NCBI RefSeq assembly: GCF_007655135.1
Contig: NC_045132.1
Span: 14,632,001-14,696,000 of the forward strand
DNA: 64,000 nucleotides
Reading direction: 5' to 3'
DNA from: Punica granatum
Taxonomy: Eukaryota; Streptophyta; Magnoliopsida; Myrtales; Lythraceae
Position 1 is the stretch's first letter. The number at the start of each line of letters is the position of its first letter. A program made the position numbers and the translations under genes. The notes below the pieces were generated by a model. It ran no database searches, was not told where the DNA came from, and saw only the letters and a list, made by a program, of their open reading frames with translations. This document shows positions 35,676 to 46,849 of the stretch, piece after piece.

Positions 35676-37668
35676 TGTGCGGACCCGAATTTACTCTCGT
35701 CGGGGACTGCATTCCGCGCGCTATCGCACGGGCTGAGAGTATCCACCTTCCCTTGGGGACGCGTGACGGACACGCATGAGAATAAGCTGCCACTACCTAT
35801 TTACTATTTGAGGATCGAGGGCCGGTGAGTTGCCCGGATCTAGGGGTAAGGGTACACCTAGCATGCTAAGGCATAAAGTCTTGCGGAACCCGTAGTTTTA
35901 AATTCGGAAGTTCTGTTACGTGCGGGCCTATATTCTGCACGCCCTATCAGTACTCTAGTTTGTCTAGGATTTGCCATTTTTATTCATTTACCGCTTGATT
36001 TAAGTTTCGCTCATTTTGCACGTTTTGACACCGTAAATTCATAGAAACGATTGGTTCAGTTTAAGAGACCGAAAGAAAAGCGGATTCTCAGGTTAGGGGA
36101 TCGGTCCACCGTCCTCACATCTCGACTAACCAGATCGTGATGGTTGGTTCACCGCGTGGATCAGGCCTGTGACTCGTGTGATCCCGCTCATCTGGCGGAC
36201 TCGTAAACTGTCTCGATCGATTCCAACTCTTGCTGACCAAGATCATTACATAAATGTACAAATAAATACCTCACAATGTACTTTCAAATAATAAATACAA
36301 ATTACAACAAGTGGATCCAGATCAACTCACATCCGGCCAATATTCCGCTCATACTCACCGTGTAGTTAAAACGACCGAAACCGAAATTAAAGCGACACGG
36401 GCTCGTAAGAGTAGGAGATCAGGTCCGACTGACCTGAGGGATTTCAAGAGGACAGAATGGTCCTCAAGATTGTTGTGGGATCGGTCGAGCTCCCAACTGA
36501 TAGTCTAATCTCGTTTCACATGTCCTAACCCGAGTCATCCTCCGCATGGATACTAAACGAGTCGAGACAGTGACTCGAGGCGAGATCCAGTATCGCACTT
36601 GGGTCGCGCGAGCTCGGTGCGTGGGGGCGTTGAACCTCGTGATCGACAGTAAAGGATGTTGGACCCCATGTGCTTCGTATCCTACAAGCACGGGTTTGAA
36701 CCGCGAAAAAAAGTAGAAAACAACCAAAAACTAATAAAAACATACAAAAATAGACAAAAACTGATTATAGCAGATGAATACAGACAAATTGTATTTTAAA
36801 TGCCATGTTTACGTGATTAATCAGGCTATGAACCAGGGTCACTTAGCGAGCAAATTCTTGCCCTAAACATACAAACGGGGTGATATTCAGTGTGGATCGG
36901 TCCTGGAAGGCCCTAAGAGGGTATGTTGCATTCGACAATATTTTAAAGGACCCAACATACACGATGTTTGTGGTGAAGTCTCAAACGTGTGGGTCGCTTT
37001 TAAATTGTTCTGTATTGTGAAAATACAGCTTTTAAAGATTATGACAAGTGTGTTTTCGCCTAAAACCCGGAACCTAAACCTTTGCTTGACTATGCTTGTG
37101 TTTGATTAAGCCGAGTTTAGGATTAGTCCGTTCTTTGTATTTTGACACATTCTAAGCACAAACTTAGGGAAACGGCGACATGAAACACCTAGGGTGCCAA
37201 GATCTCTACACACATCCCATGTGGGACCGGATAATCTTTCACGGGCCATCCCTGCTTGTACCTCTAACCTCTTTCCTTAAGCGCCCGAATCTACACCAGG
37301 GTGACAGAAAAAAGGGAGGGTGTACGAATGATAATCACACCATGACAAGCGACCATCCTTTTCCTTATTCGGTATGTTTTAGTCATCCTAATGCCGAGAG
37401 TGTCGGCAAACCAAGAACCGGTGGTCATGCCCTTAGACAAAAAAAAAGTGTAAATATGTAGGAAAAATCGAGATTACGTGACACCAACTATCGAAAGTCG
37501 GTAGCCGGTAGCTGGTGTTGACCGATTCGTTGGACTCACGGGGGTCGTGTGGACCCTGAAAGAGCCAAGGAACCGGTCGCTCCGCTCGGAAGTGGTCTAA
37601 GGAGGACTCGTACATCCCGACTTGAGCCGACTCAAATCGGGCCCAGACTCGAGTCAAAATACACGAAT

Positions 37669-38217
37669 TGATGTGCTTCAGATTGCAGCCCAACATGTAT
37701 TCGAATTTTCGGGATCACACACACATTCTAGAAGACTCTAGAGCAAGAATTTAGCTTAATTAGATATTAAGTTTCATATATTGTTATAATATAGTTTCCC
37801 TTAATTAGATATTATTTCCTATATTAGCTTGAGTCAGGATAGTCTTAAGTTTCATATTTCAGATTATTGCCTTACTCTATTTTAGGAAAGTAATCTAGAG
37901 GAGATCAGATATCAGTTTCCTATTCTAGAGTCAGGGGGTGTCTTCCCTTTATATAAATATGCACCTTATTGTAAGGGAAAAAAACAGACGAAATTGATGA
38001 ATATTTGAATGAAATTGCCTAGAGCATTTCCTCTATTTTTTTAATCTAAACAAATCCCTTGTTTAGTGGCGAAAATCTCGATTCTTGTAGTTCATCCTTG
38101 AGCATGGCGAATTAACCCGACTTTTCTTACTCGTGGCGAGTCATCTTATCGAGTGAGTTTTGTTGGTTCTACCCTCCACCCTTCTTTCTTACCTAGTTCT
38201 GGTTCGTGAGCTTATCA
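37669..38217 (+). repeat. 5' LTR of the TR-GAG element
   Basis: TGATGTGCTTCAG...GAGCTTATCA with TGAT/ATCA terminal inverted repeats. TATATAAATATGCACC at about 37950 is a plausible TATA region for the element transcript. Confidence 0.92.
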
Positions 38218-38219
38218 TT

Positions 38220-38233
38220 TGGTATCAGAAGCG
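38220..38233 (+). other. Primer-binding site of the TR-GAG element
   Basis: TGGTATCAGAAGCG starts two bases after the 5' LTR. The first ten bases match the complement of the plant initiator tRNA-Met 3' end, and an extra A interrupts the usual AGAGC. This is the same primer class as the gypsy element at 7423. Confidence 0.85.
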
Positions 38234-38317
38234 AAGGTTCTGTTCTTGTTGGCCGATTGAAACACATGAGGGAGTGTACACACGAGTTTTTAGTAAGGAA
38301 TCATTCTGAAAAACGCA

Positions 38318-39277
38318 ATGGCTGAGGAAAACGTCCATCAGTTTCTGAGGGGACTCACACTCGACCAAGCCCAGTTCCTTGGGCTCCAGTGGAAGCAAGA
38401 CGAGCTTTCTGCACGGTTCGATCAACTGACCCAATTGGTTGAGCAATTGGTTGTGGCGCGTGCTCCTCCACCACATGCACATCGAGTTCCTAGACGGAAT
38501 GTCCAAGTGGAAGATGAACCTGACCAGGAGGATAAACTTCCTGAAGAAGAAACGCTGCTGGTTCCACGACGGGAGCAAAGGGGCGTTGGTAACAATCTCA
38601 AGCTCAAGATTCCGCAATTCAAAGTCACGAGTTCCCCTGAAGATTACCTCGAGTGGGTCCAGCACGTCAATAAGGTGTTCAAATACTATGAGTACTCCGA
38701 AGCCCAGAAGTGTCAGCTTGCTGCCCTTAAGTTCACTGATTATGCAAATCTGTGGTGGGAAAACATAAAGGCGGAGCGAAGAAGAGATCGGGAAGATATG
38801 ATTCGTAGTTGGCGGGAGATGAAGCGCCTCATGCATAGAAGATTTGTCCCTGAGTACTACAAGCAAGATCTGTTCCTTAAACTGCAGACTATTCGTCAAG
38901 GAGGTATGTCCGTTGAAGATTATGTTATTGAGTTCGAAATGCTTTCAATTAGATGCGAACTGAATGAGCCACGGGAGCAGACCATTGCTCGATTTATTAG
39001 TGGTTTGAACAAGGAAATTGCGGATGTTGTGGAGTTGCAACCCTATGTATTTTTCGAAGATGTGATTAAGCTGGCCAGTAAGGTGGAAAAACAGCGAAAA
39101 CACGGCAAACTCAATGCATCGCGGGTGTTTAACTCTAAACCAGTGGTTGTTAGTTCGGTCAACAAAGGGTCTACTTCGAAGTGGAATGCCCAGCAGAATG
39201 AAGTAGGCGCTCATAGGCCTCAAGCTGAGGCGACAAAGGGAAAGGAGAAGCACACTGATCCGCAACGCCCTGTTTAG
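38318..39277 (+). CDS. Gag polyprotein N-terminal part of the TR-GAG element
   Basis: This 319-residue frame starts at the first ATG after the PBS. An N-terminal coiled-coil-like region (residues 15-47) and a charged linker (60-90) precede the Ty3/gypsy capsid domain, residues ~108-232: YLEWVQHVNKVFKYY, ALKFTDYANLWWENI, RFVPEYYKQDLFLKLQ, IARFISGLNKEI. The sequence then becomes low-complexity and basic up to a stop just before the expected CCHC zinc knuckle. The ORF at 39277 encodes the remains of that knuckle in a different frame, so the two were once one gag frame. The capsid domain looks intact. Gag packages the element RNA; whether this shortened form assembles is unknown. Confidence 0.9.
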   Translation: MAEENVHQFLRGLTLDQAQFLGLQWKQDELSARFDQLTQLVEQLVVARAPPPHAHRVPRRNVQVEDEPDQEDKLPEEETLLVPRREQRGVGNNLKLKIPQFKVTSSPEDYLEWVQHVNKVFKYYEYSEAQKCQLAALKFTDYANLWWENIKAERRRDREDMIRSWREMKRLMHRRFVPEYYKQDLFLKLQTIRQGGMSVEDYVIEFEMLSIRCELNEPREQTIARFISGLNKEIADVVELQPYVFFEDVIKLASKVEKQRKHGKLNASRVFNSKPVVVSSVNKGSTSKWNAQQNEVGAHRPQAEATKGKEKHTDPQRPV

Positions 39278-39945
39278 TGCCAAGACATTTTACCTCTGAA
39301 TTCTCCAATTGGCGAGAGGTGACCATCCAGAACCCTCACGCTGTCGAAAGTGAAGTTGAAGAGGTCGTTGTAGATGTTTGTGGAGTTACGAGTAAGCAGC
39401 AAGTGGAATATGCTGATGAGGGTGAGAAGCTCAAGGTTCAGCAAGTTATGAGTTCGGAATCAAAGTTGGAAGAACAGTGGGAGTACTTGGAGAACATTCT
39501 GAAGGTACTGATTTCAAACTCTTCAAAGCAAGTTCTGAAGGAACCCATTTTAAGCTCAGCCCAAGAGGAACTTCAGGAAGAATTTGCTATTGAAGATCTA
39601 TCGATGGTGTTTCATCAAGTGAAACCTGAGCTACCTAAAGCGCACATGACTCCTCTGAAGAAGGGGCAATCCAGCCAGAGAGTTGATCGGAGAGGAAGAA
39701 CAGAGAATCTGATCTATGAGGAATTATATGAGAGAGTTCGTACAGAAAAGTTGGTCATTAAGTGGCAAGCTAAAAAGAACCGAAGCGCACACATGAAGAC
39801 CAGGAGAAGATCGACGAAGACTCGAGGACGCGTCTTTTTCCAACCGAGAGGGGATGATGTGCTTCAGATTGCAGCCCAACATGTATTCGAATTTTCGAGA
39901 CCACACACACATTTTAGAAGACTTTGGAACAAGAATTTAGCTTAA
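39277..39945 (+). pseudogene. Frameshifted gag C-terminus and linker of the TR-GAG element, running into the 3' LTR
   Basis: The frame overlaps the gag stop and begins in a degenerate zinc knuckle: HFTSEFSNWREVTIQ matches the usual HxxSECPNRREVTI with the last Cys changed to Phe, and the second Cys codon has been lost through small deletions. It then follows the acidic gag-protease linker (ESEVEEVVVDV, VEYADEGEKLKV) known from complete gypsy elements. After about residue 60 the sequence is Glu/Lys-rich, unrelated to protease, and continues through a basic tail into the 3' LTR. There is no ATG near its start; expression would need frameshifting. It may be decayed coding sequence or a sequence peculiar to this element. 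Confidence 0.65.
39844..39854 (+). other. Polypurine tract of the TR-GAG element
   Basis: CCGAGAGGGGA abuts the first base of the 3' LTR, as expected for plus-strand priming. Confidence 0.8.
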
Positions 39946-40405
39946 TTAGATATTAAGTTTCATATATTGCTATAATATAGTTTCCCTTAATTAGATATTA
40001 TTTCCTATATTAGCTTGAGTCAGGATAGTCTTAAGTTTCATATTTCAGATTATTACCTTACTCTATTTTAGGAAAGTAATCTAGAGGAGATTAGATATTA
40101 GTTTCCTATTCTAGAGTCAACGGATGTGTCTTCCCTCTATATAAATATGCACCTTATTATAAGGGAAAAAAACAGACGAATTTGATGAATATTTGAATGA
40201 AATTTCCTAGAGCGTTTCCTCTATTTTTCTTATCTAAACAAGTCCTTTGTTTAGTGGCGAAAACCCCGATTCTTATCGTTCATCCTTGAGCGTGACGAAT
40301 CAACCCGACTTTTCTTACTCGTGGCGAGTCATCTTATCGAGTGAATTTTGTTGGTTCTACCATCCACCCTTCTTTCTTACCCAGTTCTGGTTCGTGAGCT
40401 TATCA
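39855..40405 (+). repeat. 3' LTR of the TR-GAG element
   Basis: It matches 37669-38217 with only scattered substitutions and a few 1-2 base indels. It starts directly after the polypurine stretch CCGAGAGGGGA. Confidence 0.92.
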
Positions 40406-41559
40406 CGAATACTCCTTAGATATCCATGATACACGTGTCATGTATCTCGGTGCTTTTGAAAATGTGAGTTTTAAAAGGGCATGGCCAACAGTTCTTAAAT
40501 TATCAACGCGATTACCGATTATTGACAGGGTCGTATTAATTAAAGGGCCGAGTAATTTTTTAGCCAAGTGAAACGTCCCAATTTCCCCGTACGTGGAATT
40601 ATTTAGTTTAATTAAAATCTCGCCGAATGCTTTACATATGCGGGTTTCAGGCCGTCGAGTCGGCCATTGATGGACCGTTCAATAAAAGCCTTAATTCCTG
40701 ACCATTTTGAAATTAAATCCAATTTTTAACCGGCTTTACGTGATTAATCCGAATCGTGCAGGGTTTCAATAAAAAACGCATTCAATCATTCACGAACACA
40801 TGAATGTAGATAAAAATAACACAATACAATTAATTTGTCGATTGTAAGTCCGAGTGATCAATTAACCGATTTTGGTGTGTTTAATCAATTTTATTCATTT
40901 AAAGCCGAGTAAGCATGAAATTAATTCGTGTGAGTTCACTCACGCTTCAAACAACTGGTTTTAAGGCCGATACTTTAAAATATTCAAATTCATGCTCGAG
41001 TAGGTTTTTATCACAACATGTCGGTTTTAAAGAGTCGTCTAAGATTAACAATTCGATTCGTGCTTTTTCAATTAAAACAACAATTTCATAATATTATCAC
41101 GATCATCAAATTAATCAACAAAGCGAGCCCTAGACATGCCACTAAGTTCGAGATTTTATACCTACACCTCAGGACGTCGTGAAGAAGCTTCTGGAAGTCA
41201 GGTCAGATGAGATGGGTTGGGTGCCCGATTGGGTCTGGCAGACCTGACTAGAGGAGATCACTCAAAAAGAGGGAGCTTGCTGGTCCGAGTGGTTTGGGCT
41301 GCTTCTCCGAGTTGGCGAGGGGGCTTTGGGCTCTCCGGAGACTGCTGGACACCGAGAACCTGACCTGACCTGACCCGGAAAGCACAAAGAACCCGTGAGA
41401 ATGAAACGAAACCCAAATAAGAGAAGGAGCTAAGAGACGGCTGTGGCGGTGGGCACAACGACACCCGACTCTTGGGAAGCTTCCGACGGTTTGCTGGAGG
41501 AAGCTGGAGGCGTGTCGTGGGTAATTGGCGGTGGGTAGGGTCAGTGAGTTAAGGGTCGA

Positions 41560-42655
41560 GTGAGAGGGAGAAATTGTTAGCTTAAGGTCGGGTCGTGTCT
41601 ATCTGTCGTCCAGGGAGGAGAGGGAGCAACTAAAGGTCGGTTCTCTGAGTTGGGGAGTCTGGGGCGAGCTGAGGGGATTGTGTGTAAATGTTGGAGATTT
41701 CGGTAGTGAAAGTGAGTGGCTGAGCCGCGGGAGTGAGTTGGGAGAAGAGTAGGGTTTGTCTCCTATGAGCTTAGGGAGTCCGAGGAGAATGTGAGAGAGA
41801 AAGAGTGGAGTCGAGAGAGATCAGGGTTCCCTTGAGAGTGACGAGAAAGGAGAAGAGAGGAGGCAGGTGGGCGAGGGTTGCGTGAGAGGTTACTGGTTCG
41901 GGCCGAGGGCACAGAGGGCAGAGGTAGCAGGACAAAGATATTGGGTAGGTGTGCACGGGTGTGTATGGGGTTAGCATGAGGAGAAAGAAAGAACGGATAG
42001 AGGGGAAGTGACGAGAAGTTGGCAAGTTGCTTGGCTCCCTTTCTGCAGAAGAGACAGAAGGGAAGAGGGAAAGGACGGGAGATGGCAGAGGAGGGCAGGC
42101 TCGGGTCAGAGAAGATCGGAAGGGAGAAGATGACGAGAGCAAGTTATGGTGATGGTGAGGAAGACTGATGGCTTTCGTGTTGCAGGAGAAGTAGAGGGAG
42201 AAGAAGAAGAGGAGTAGAAGGGAGGTAGGGCATGTGGCAGGGGATGCGTGTGCTCAAAAGGAGCAGAGGAAGGAGGAGAAGAAGAGAAGAGAGGGAGGCA
42301 GGTCCGATTGCAGGAGTTGACGTGAGAGGATGAAGAATAAGAGAGGAAGAGGGTGAAGACTGACAGAAAAGTGACAAGACGGGATGGGAGCCGGCTATAC
42401 AAGTTGCTCTGCAACTTGTTCGTGAGGCAAAAGAAGAAGAAAGGAAGAAAAAGAAGAAAAGAGAAGAAAAGGTTGCAGGTCTGGCTTGCAGAAAGGGAGG
42501 AAGAAGAAAAGGGGAAAAAAAAAGAAAAGAGATTTGCAGGTTCGTCAGGATGGCAGACTAGGCGAAGGAAAAAGGAAGAAAGAAGGACAAGAAGAAAAAA
42601 AGAAAAAAAAAGGGGAAAGAATGGAAAAACGAGCGGGAAGAAACGATGTAAAGAC
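41560..42655. repeat. Long polypurine (GA-rich) strand-asymmetric tract in the giant LTR
   Basis: For more than 1 kb the plus strand is dominated by G and A (GAGAGGGAGAA, GAAGAAGAAGAGGAG, AAAGAAGAAAAGAG), grading to almost pure purine at 42170-42620. The solo LTR at 55198 has a shorter equivalent at 57460-57600. The ORFs here (for example 42353-42830) are by-products of the composition. Such tracts can form triplexes or act as nucleosome-poor regions; that is inference. Confidence 0.85.
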
Positions 42656-44078
42656 TAAAATTCTTGTCTTTTCAATTGAATGTCTGAAAAATAGTCCAGG
42701 ACCACCATCGTGCCCAGAAAAATTCATGAATCAATGTAGTGCCAAAAAAAAAAAATTTCGGCCTGGTGTTTTGTCCTGGATTCTGAAAATTGAAGTTGAT
42801 GAACGTGAAATTCAAAGATGTGTCGTATAGTATTTTCTTGAAAAATGTAAAATTAGTGTTAAATTAGGAAAGTGCCCCATTTCCAAAAGTCATGCATGTT
42901 CGAGCATTTAGCCGAAAATACTTCCCTCTAATGGATGATGGAAATGATGATTTTACTCTATTGAAGTCTATGGGTCAAAACGGGATGCTGAGAGACTGGC
43001 AACTACAGAACCCACCCTAAGGCCACCACCTCACCAATGGGTGTGGTGGTCAGTGGGTAGGCCCCACACCTCACAAATTTCATATCTGAGATTCGACCTC
43101 GGTGAAGCTATGGTCAAAAGGGAATGAGTGAAGAGAAGGAAGAGACGTGACTGTAGCTGGTGTTTTAGGGGGGGCGAGGTCATGGGAGAGGAGCTGGTTA
43201 GAGGAGTACAATGGACATTTCATTCGACTGGGCCCCACATATTGCAAGTCCTGCAAATCTCTGTCTAGTGAAAGGTTCGAAGTCCAGTTGTCACATATGC
43301 AATTGTTCGTTGCCACATCACTAAAATGGATAATGGAATTATGAATGGATGATAATTTGAAAAAAAAAACCAAACGTTGGTATATTTTTGTGAGTAAATA
43401 GTTCATGCTAGATTTGAGAAACCATGCAAACTCATTTTCGAAGAACTTTTCCCTTTTGATAATATAAGGAATTGTAACTAAATTTTAAAGCGAAAATTTA
43501 ACATTAACAAGACTAATTTTTATTTTGCAAGGATTACTGATGAGTAGGTTACTAACATTATGTTTGATAACAAAATTCAATTTTACTTAATGTAAATTAA
43601 TTTATTTTTTCCTCAATTCAACAACCCAATCACTAGCTTTTAATCTTTTTTTTTAAATTCTCTCTCATAATTTTTCTTATCTATTATCTAAATTAATTTT
43701 TTAATAATAAATTCTCTTAATTATTCAACGTTTTTTTTCTCAATTTCAACACTTTTTTCTTCAATTCAACAAAACAATCATCACTTTTTTTATCTTCTTC
43801 TTCAAATTCTAACATATTTTTTCCAACTATTTTTGTCTTCCTCTCCTAAAATTAAACTAAATCAAATTAAATCAAATTTAACTTCGTTACAACTTTATTT
43901 GGTATTTAAATAAAAAAATTTACTCGACCAAACTCAATTCTATTCTTCCCCAAATTCAACACTGTAACCATTATTGTTTTATCTTTTTCTCCATTTAATA
44001 ATAATATTTTACTCATACTTTTTCCTAACCATTTTTATAACTAATTTTTTTTTATAATAAATTCCCTATCTATTTTCA

Positions 44079-44092
44079 CATACATACATACA

Positions 44093-44128
<36 letters not shown>

Positions 44129-44134
44129 TATATT
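44079..44134. repeat. (CATA)n/(TA)n microsatellite
   Basis: About 11 CATA units followed by TA units. The partner segment near 59900-59925 has a much shorter run, so it expanded after the duplication. Confidence 0.9.
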
Positions 44135-45415
44135 CACACCCATCCATATATTTGTTAACATTTGCAATTATTACACAAAATCAAGTATGTTGGATCATGA
44201 TCCTACTCGAAAACCAAACTCAAGCGAAACTATTCTGACTTTAACAGGACTTATGTTTGTTAGATATCCTGGCCTTCCCCTTGTTTCTCGGAAGAAGAAT
44301 TTCAAGCTCTTCTAGGATAAATTATTACTAGGATAATAAGGTACTCTAGCCATATGCCATCGAACGCAGGTCATTTGCTACTATGAATTCAGTTTTGCTA
44401 GTTGTCCAATTATTGGTGCACTTAGCTATCTTTATATTTCAGTTTTGATCAGTTGCTCTAGTTAGTTTATTTGATTTCTCTGTAATCTACATTAAGTTGA
44501 CTTATGAATTCTAGTTCAATGAATTTTATTACTATATCTTTTGTGTCATATTTGATGTATTTTAGTTATTCATCCGTATTAATATTTGTGCATGATAATA
44601 TATAATGAATTCTTTTTCTGAAAAATGAAAAGTTTTTTTTTCCATATTTCCAAAGAACTTTAGGGTACATGACATTTTTCAAATTCAATGTGCCAAATAT
44701 CCTACAAATATGAAATGCAAGTTCATTTCTTTTTACACTATTAATTTTCATACACCCCAACTCATAAACGATTTTTCACACTATTCCTTGCACCAATACG
44801 CATTACAAGTTTTTCTTTTTCTTATAATTAACCAGTAGTGTCCGGACTTGGCTAATCCCAATAACCAATATAAACTCCATAGAAACACATGAGACAAGTT
44901 GATATTACAAGATTATGAATTCTATATATATTTCATTTGTATTTCCTTATGACTAGATTTCATAATCATTTGATATCATGAATTTATCTTTTTCACAATT
45001 TGTAGTACTTATTATCAATAAAATATATTTTTAACATACATTATTTTCTTTATATGTCTACTCATCTGTATGTCATATGTATGTAATTTAATTATCTAAC
45101 ATTGGTCATATAAGAATTGACAAAAAATTATCTCTCAAATGATGAGGGATCAACTGGTTTCAATTAAATGTCTTCACCACATCTTTTGATTTTATCTTTC
45201 AATATCTTTGTTAATTTTTTCTTTGAAATTATCTATATCTTGTATAAATACTTACAATATCTATCTAATTAACAAACTACAAACATTTATATTTTACCCG
45301 AATAAGCACATCTTCTCAATAAATCACCTAATGTCCTTCCTCTAATGATCTCTTTTCTTGCTAAATACATCTAATCATCTAAAATTTCTTGCATTCACAT
45401 TGCCTTTTTAACAAA

Positions 45416-45657
45416 GGGGAAATTACATCGTACAACACGAGATTTTGAACTTTTTCACCCCATAACAAATATCGCAACAATTTCACCAAAAAAATTGCGC
45501 CACCTCAGCTTTCCATCCATCCATTGATGGAAAATTGACGGTGCATTGTGCTGTAAATGTTTTTCAAAATATTGTGTTGTGTGGTGAAATTACCGCGATA
45601 TTTGCCATCCGATGAAAAAGTTTAAAATCCCATGCTATACAGTGTGATGTGCTTTTC
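45416..45657. mobile_element. Foldback MITE shared by both duplicated segments (copy 1)
   Basis: GGGGAAATTACATCG at the left and the reverse complement of the right end GAAAAGCACATCAC open imperfect inverted arms. These continue with GATTTTGAACTTTTTCA / GATTTTAAACTTTTTCA and AAATATCGC(A/G). The paired copy is at 61182-61422, so insertion predates the duplication. Confidence 0.65.
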
Positions 45658-46012
45658 TAATAAGTAGAGAAACCACATACATCTTACACTAATGCATATA
45701 CATGAATCTTCCCCACTACCTGAAAAAATTCTTACATTCCCTAAAAACAAAAAAGATTCTTTCTCCATCTTTTATATCTATATATGCATATTACTTGTTC
45801 CTAATATCTTTTCAATTGTTTTTCAGCGTCAAATATAAGTATCAAATTCAATATAGAAAAAACTAATCCATGAAATAGATGAAATTCCTGCAAATTTAGA
45901 AGGCACAAAAGAATAAACTATAATCTGAAGATAATATTATGTCAATTCCTCCGATATTTGATAATTATTTTGAAATATATAAGCAAAAGAGGATGATCAA
46001 TTTCAATATCTT

Positions 46013-46041
46013 CACGTCCAAAGTACGTGGCATTTTACTAG
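46013..46041 (+). mobile_element. Helitron-like 3' terminus, copy 1
   Basis: CACGTCCAAAGTACGTG, a decayed hairpin, is followed by GCATTTTA, CTAG and T. The paired copy at 61779-61806 retains a better hairpin (ACGTGCAAAGCACGT). Confidence 0.5.
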
Positions 46042-46849
46042 TAATAATATTTTCTAATTTTTTTTTATTTTCTTAAAATATATGTAATATCTACCGATTA
46101 ATTAGGATGCCATGACTAAAAATCATATAAAAGTAATATAACTATATGAAAAAAGTTATAGCATAGTTTAAGAACATTCTGTAAATCATGATGTATGAAT
46201 AAAAATGATGAAAGCTGAAGATGATTACGATGAAAAGGAAAATGATCTAGAGTTAAATCTCCTAAAAGTTGAAGAATTTCAAATTTCTCAGGGTTTTTCC
46301 TATTTGACAAATATATTGGCATTTATGATGGAAACTTCATCTCTAGAAATTCAAGGCAAAATAAGATTTTTTTGAGTTCAGTAAAATTATATATATCTTT
46401 AGAAGGTATTATACTATGTCTGAACGTAGAAAATGCATAAACTTTTATGAGTTAATGAGTAAAGAGTTTAAGAAAAACAAAATTTATAAGCAAATAAATA
46501 TCACGTGGTATTTGGACATATATATTTATATATGTGTTATTCCTTTGGTTTTTTGTTGAAATCAATAAAATGAAGATGAATGAGAATGGCGGGTTTTTTT
46601 AAGTCAATCCCATAGAAAGTTTCACCATGTGTTGCAGCATAAAAAAGCAACACTGGCTCCAGGCCATTTGGAATGGAATTTGAGACGGTGAATTTCATGC
46701 TAATACAATGTTAAGGCTCTACTGTCATTAATTATTATAGTAATCATAGTGGAACCTTACTAGAGTCCAATCAAGAATGAGCTTGATCTTGATTGGACTT
46801 TGTTTACTTCGCAATTTCAAATAAAACAAAGATAAAGCCGCTTAGTTAC

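Larger units (their letters stand above)
37669..40405 (+). mobile_element. TR-GAG element: gag-only LTR retrotransposon (2737 bp)
   Basis: Two nearly identical LTRs (549 and 551 bp) flank a PBS, a gag region and a PPT, with the perfect target duplication CGAAT (37664-37668 and 40406-40410). Only gag and the gag-protease linker are present: no protease, RT, RNase H or integrase sequence lies between 39950 and the 3' LTR or elsewhere. This is the architecture described in plants as Terminal-Repeat retrotransposon with GAG (TR-GAG), which must use proteins of an autonomous partner. The near-identity of its LTRs makes it one of the youngest insertions in the window. It sits inside the giant solo LTR. 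Confidence 0.92.
35676..42993 (+). mobile_element. Giant solo LTR (copy 2 of 3), interrupted by a TR-GAG element
   Basis: It begins TGTGCGGACCCGAAT and ends GGGATGCTGAGA, with the 5-bp duplication GACTG on both sides (35671-35675 and 42994-42998). Blocks match the copy at 55198-57757 at both ends and in the middle (GTTTACGTGATTA..., CGCTTCAAACAACYGGTTTTA, CATGCCACTAAG). After removing the nested element and its target duplication (2742 bp), about 4576 bp remains. This is ~2 kb more than the 55198 copy because of segments (36815-37663, 40411-40740) shared with the copy at 1-4174. The final CA is mutated to GA. No internal retroelement domain is present, so it is a solo LTR formed by LTR-LTR recombination. 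Confidence 0.85.

Noticed and set aside
38225..38899. 224-codon minus-strand ORF
   Set aside because: Antisense shadow of the TR-GAG gag.
41771..42830. Several 100-codon ORFs on both strands
   Set aside because: Product of the polypurine tract; translations are runs of Lys/Arg/Glu/Gly or Ser/Leu/Pro.
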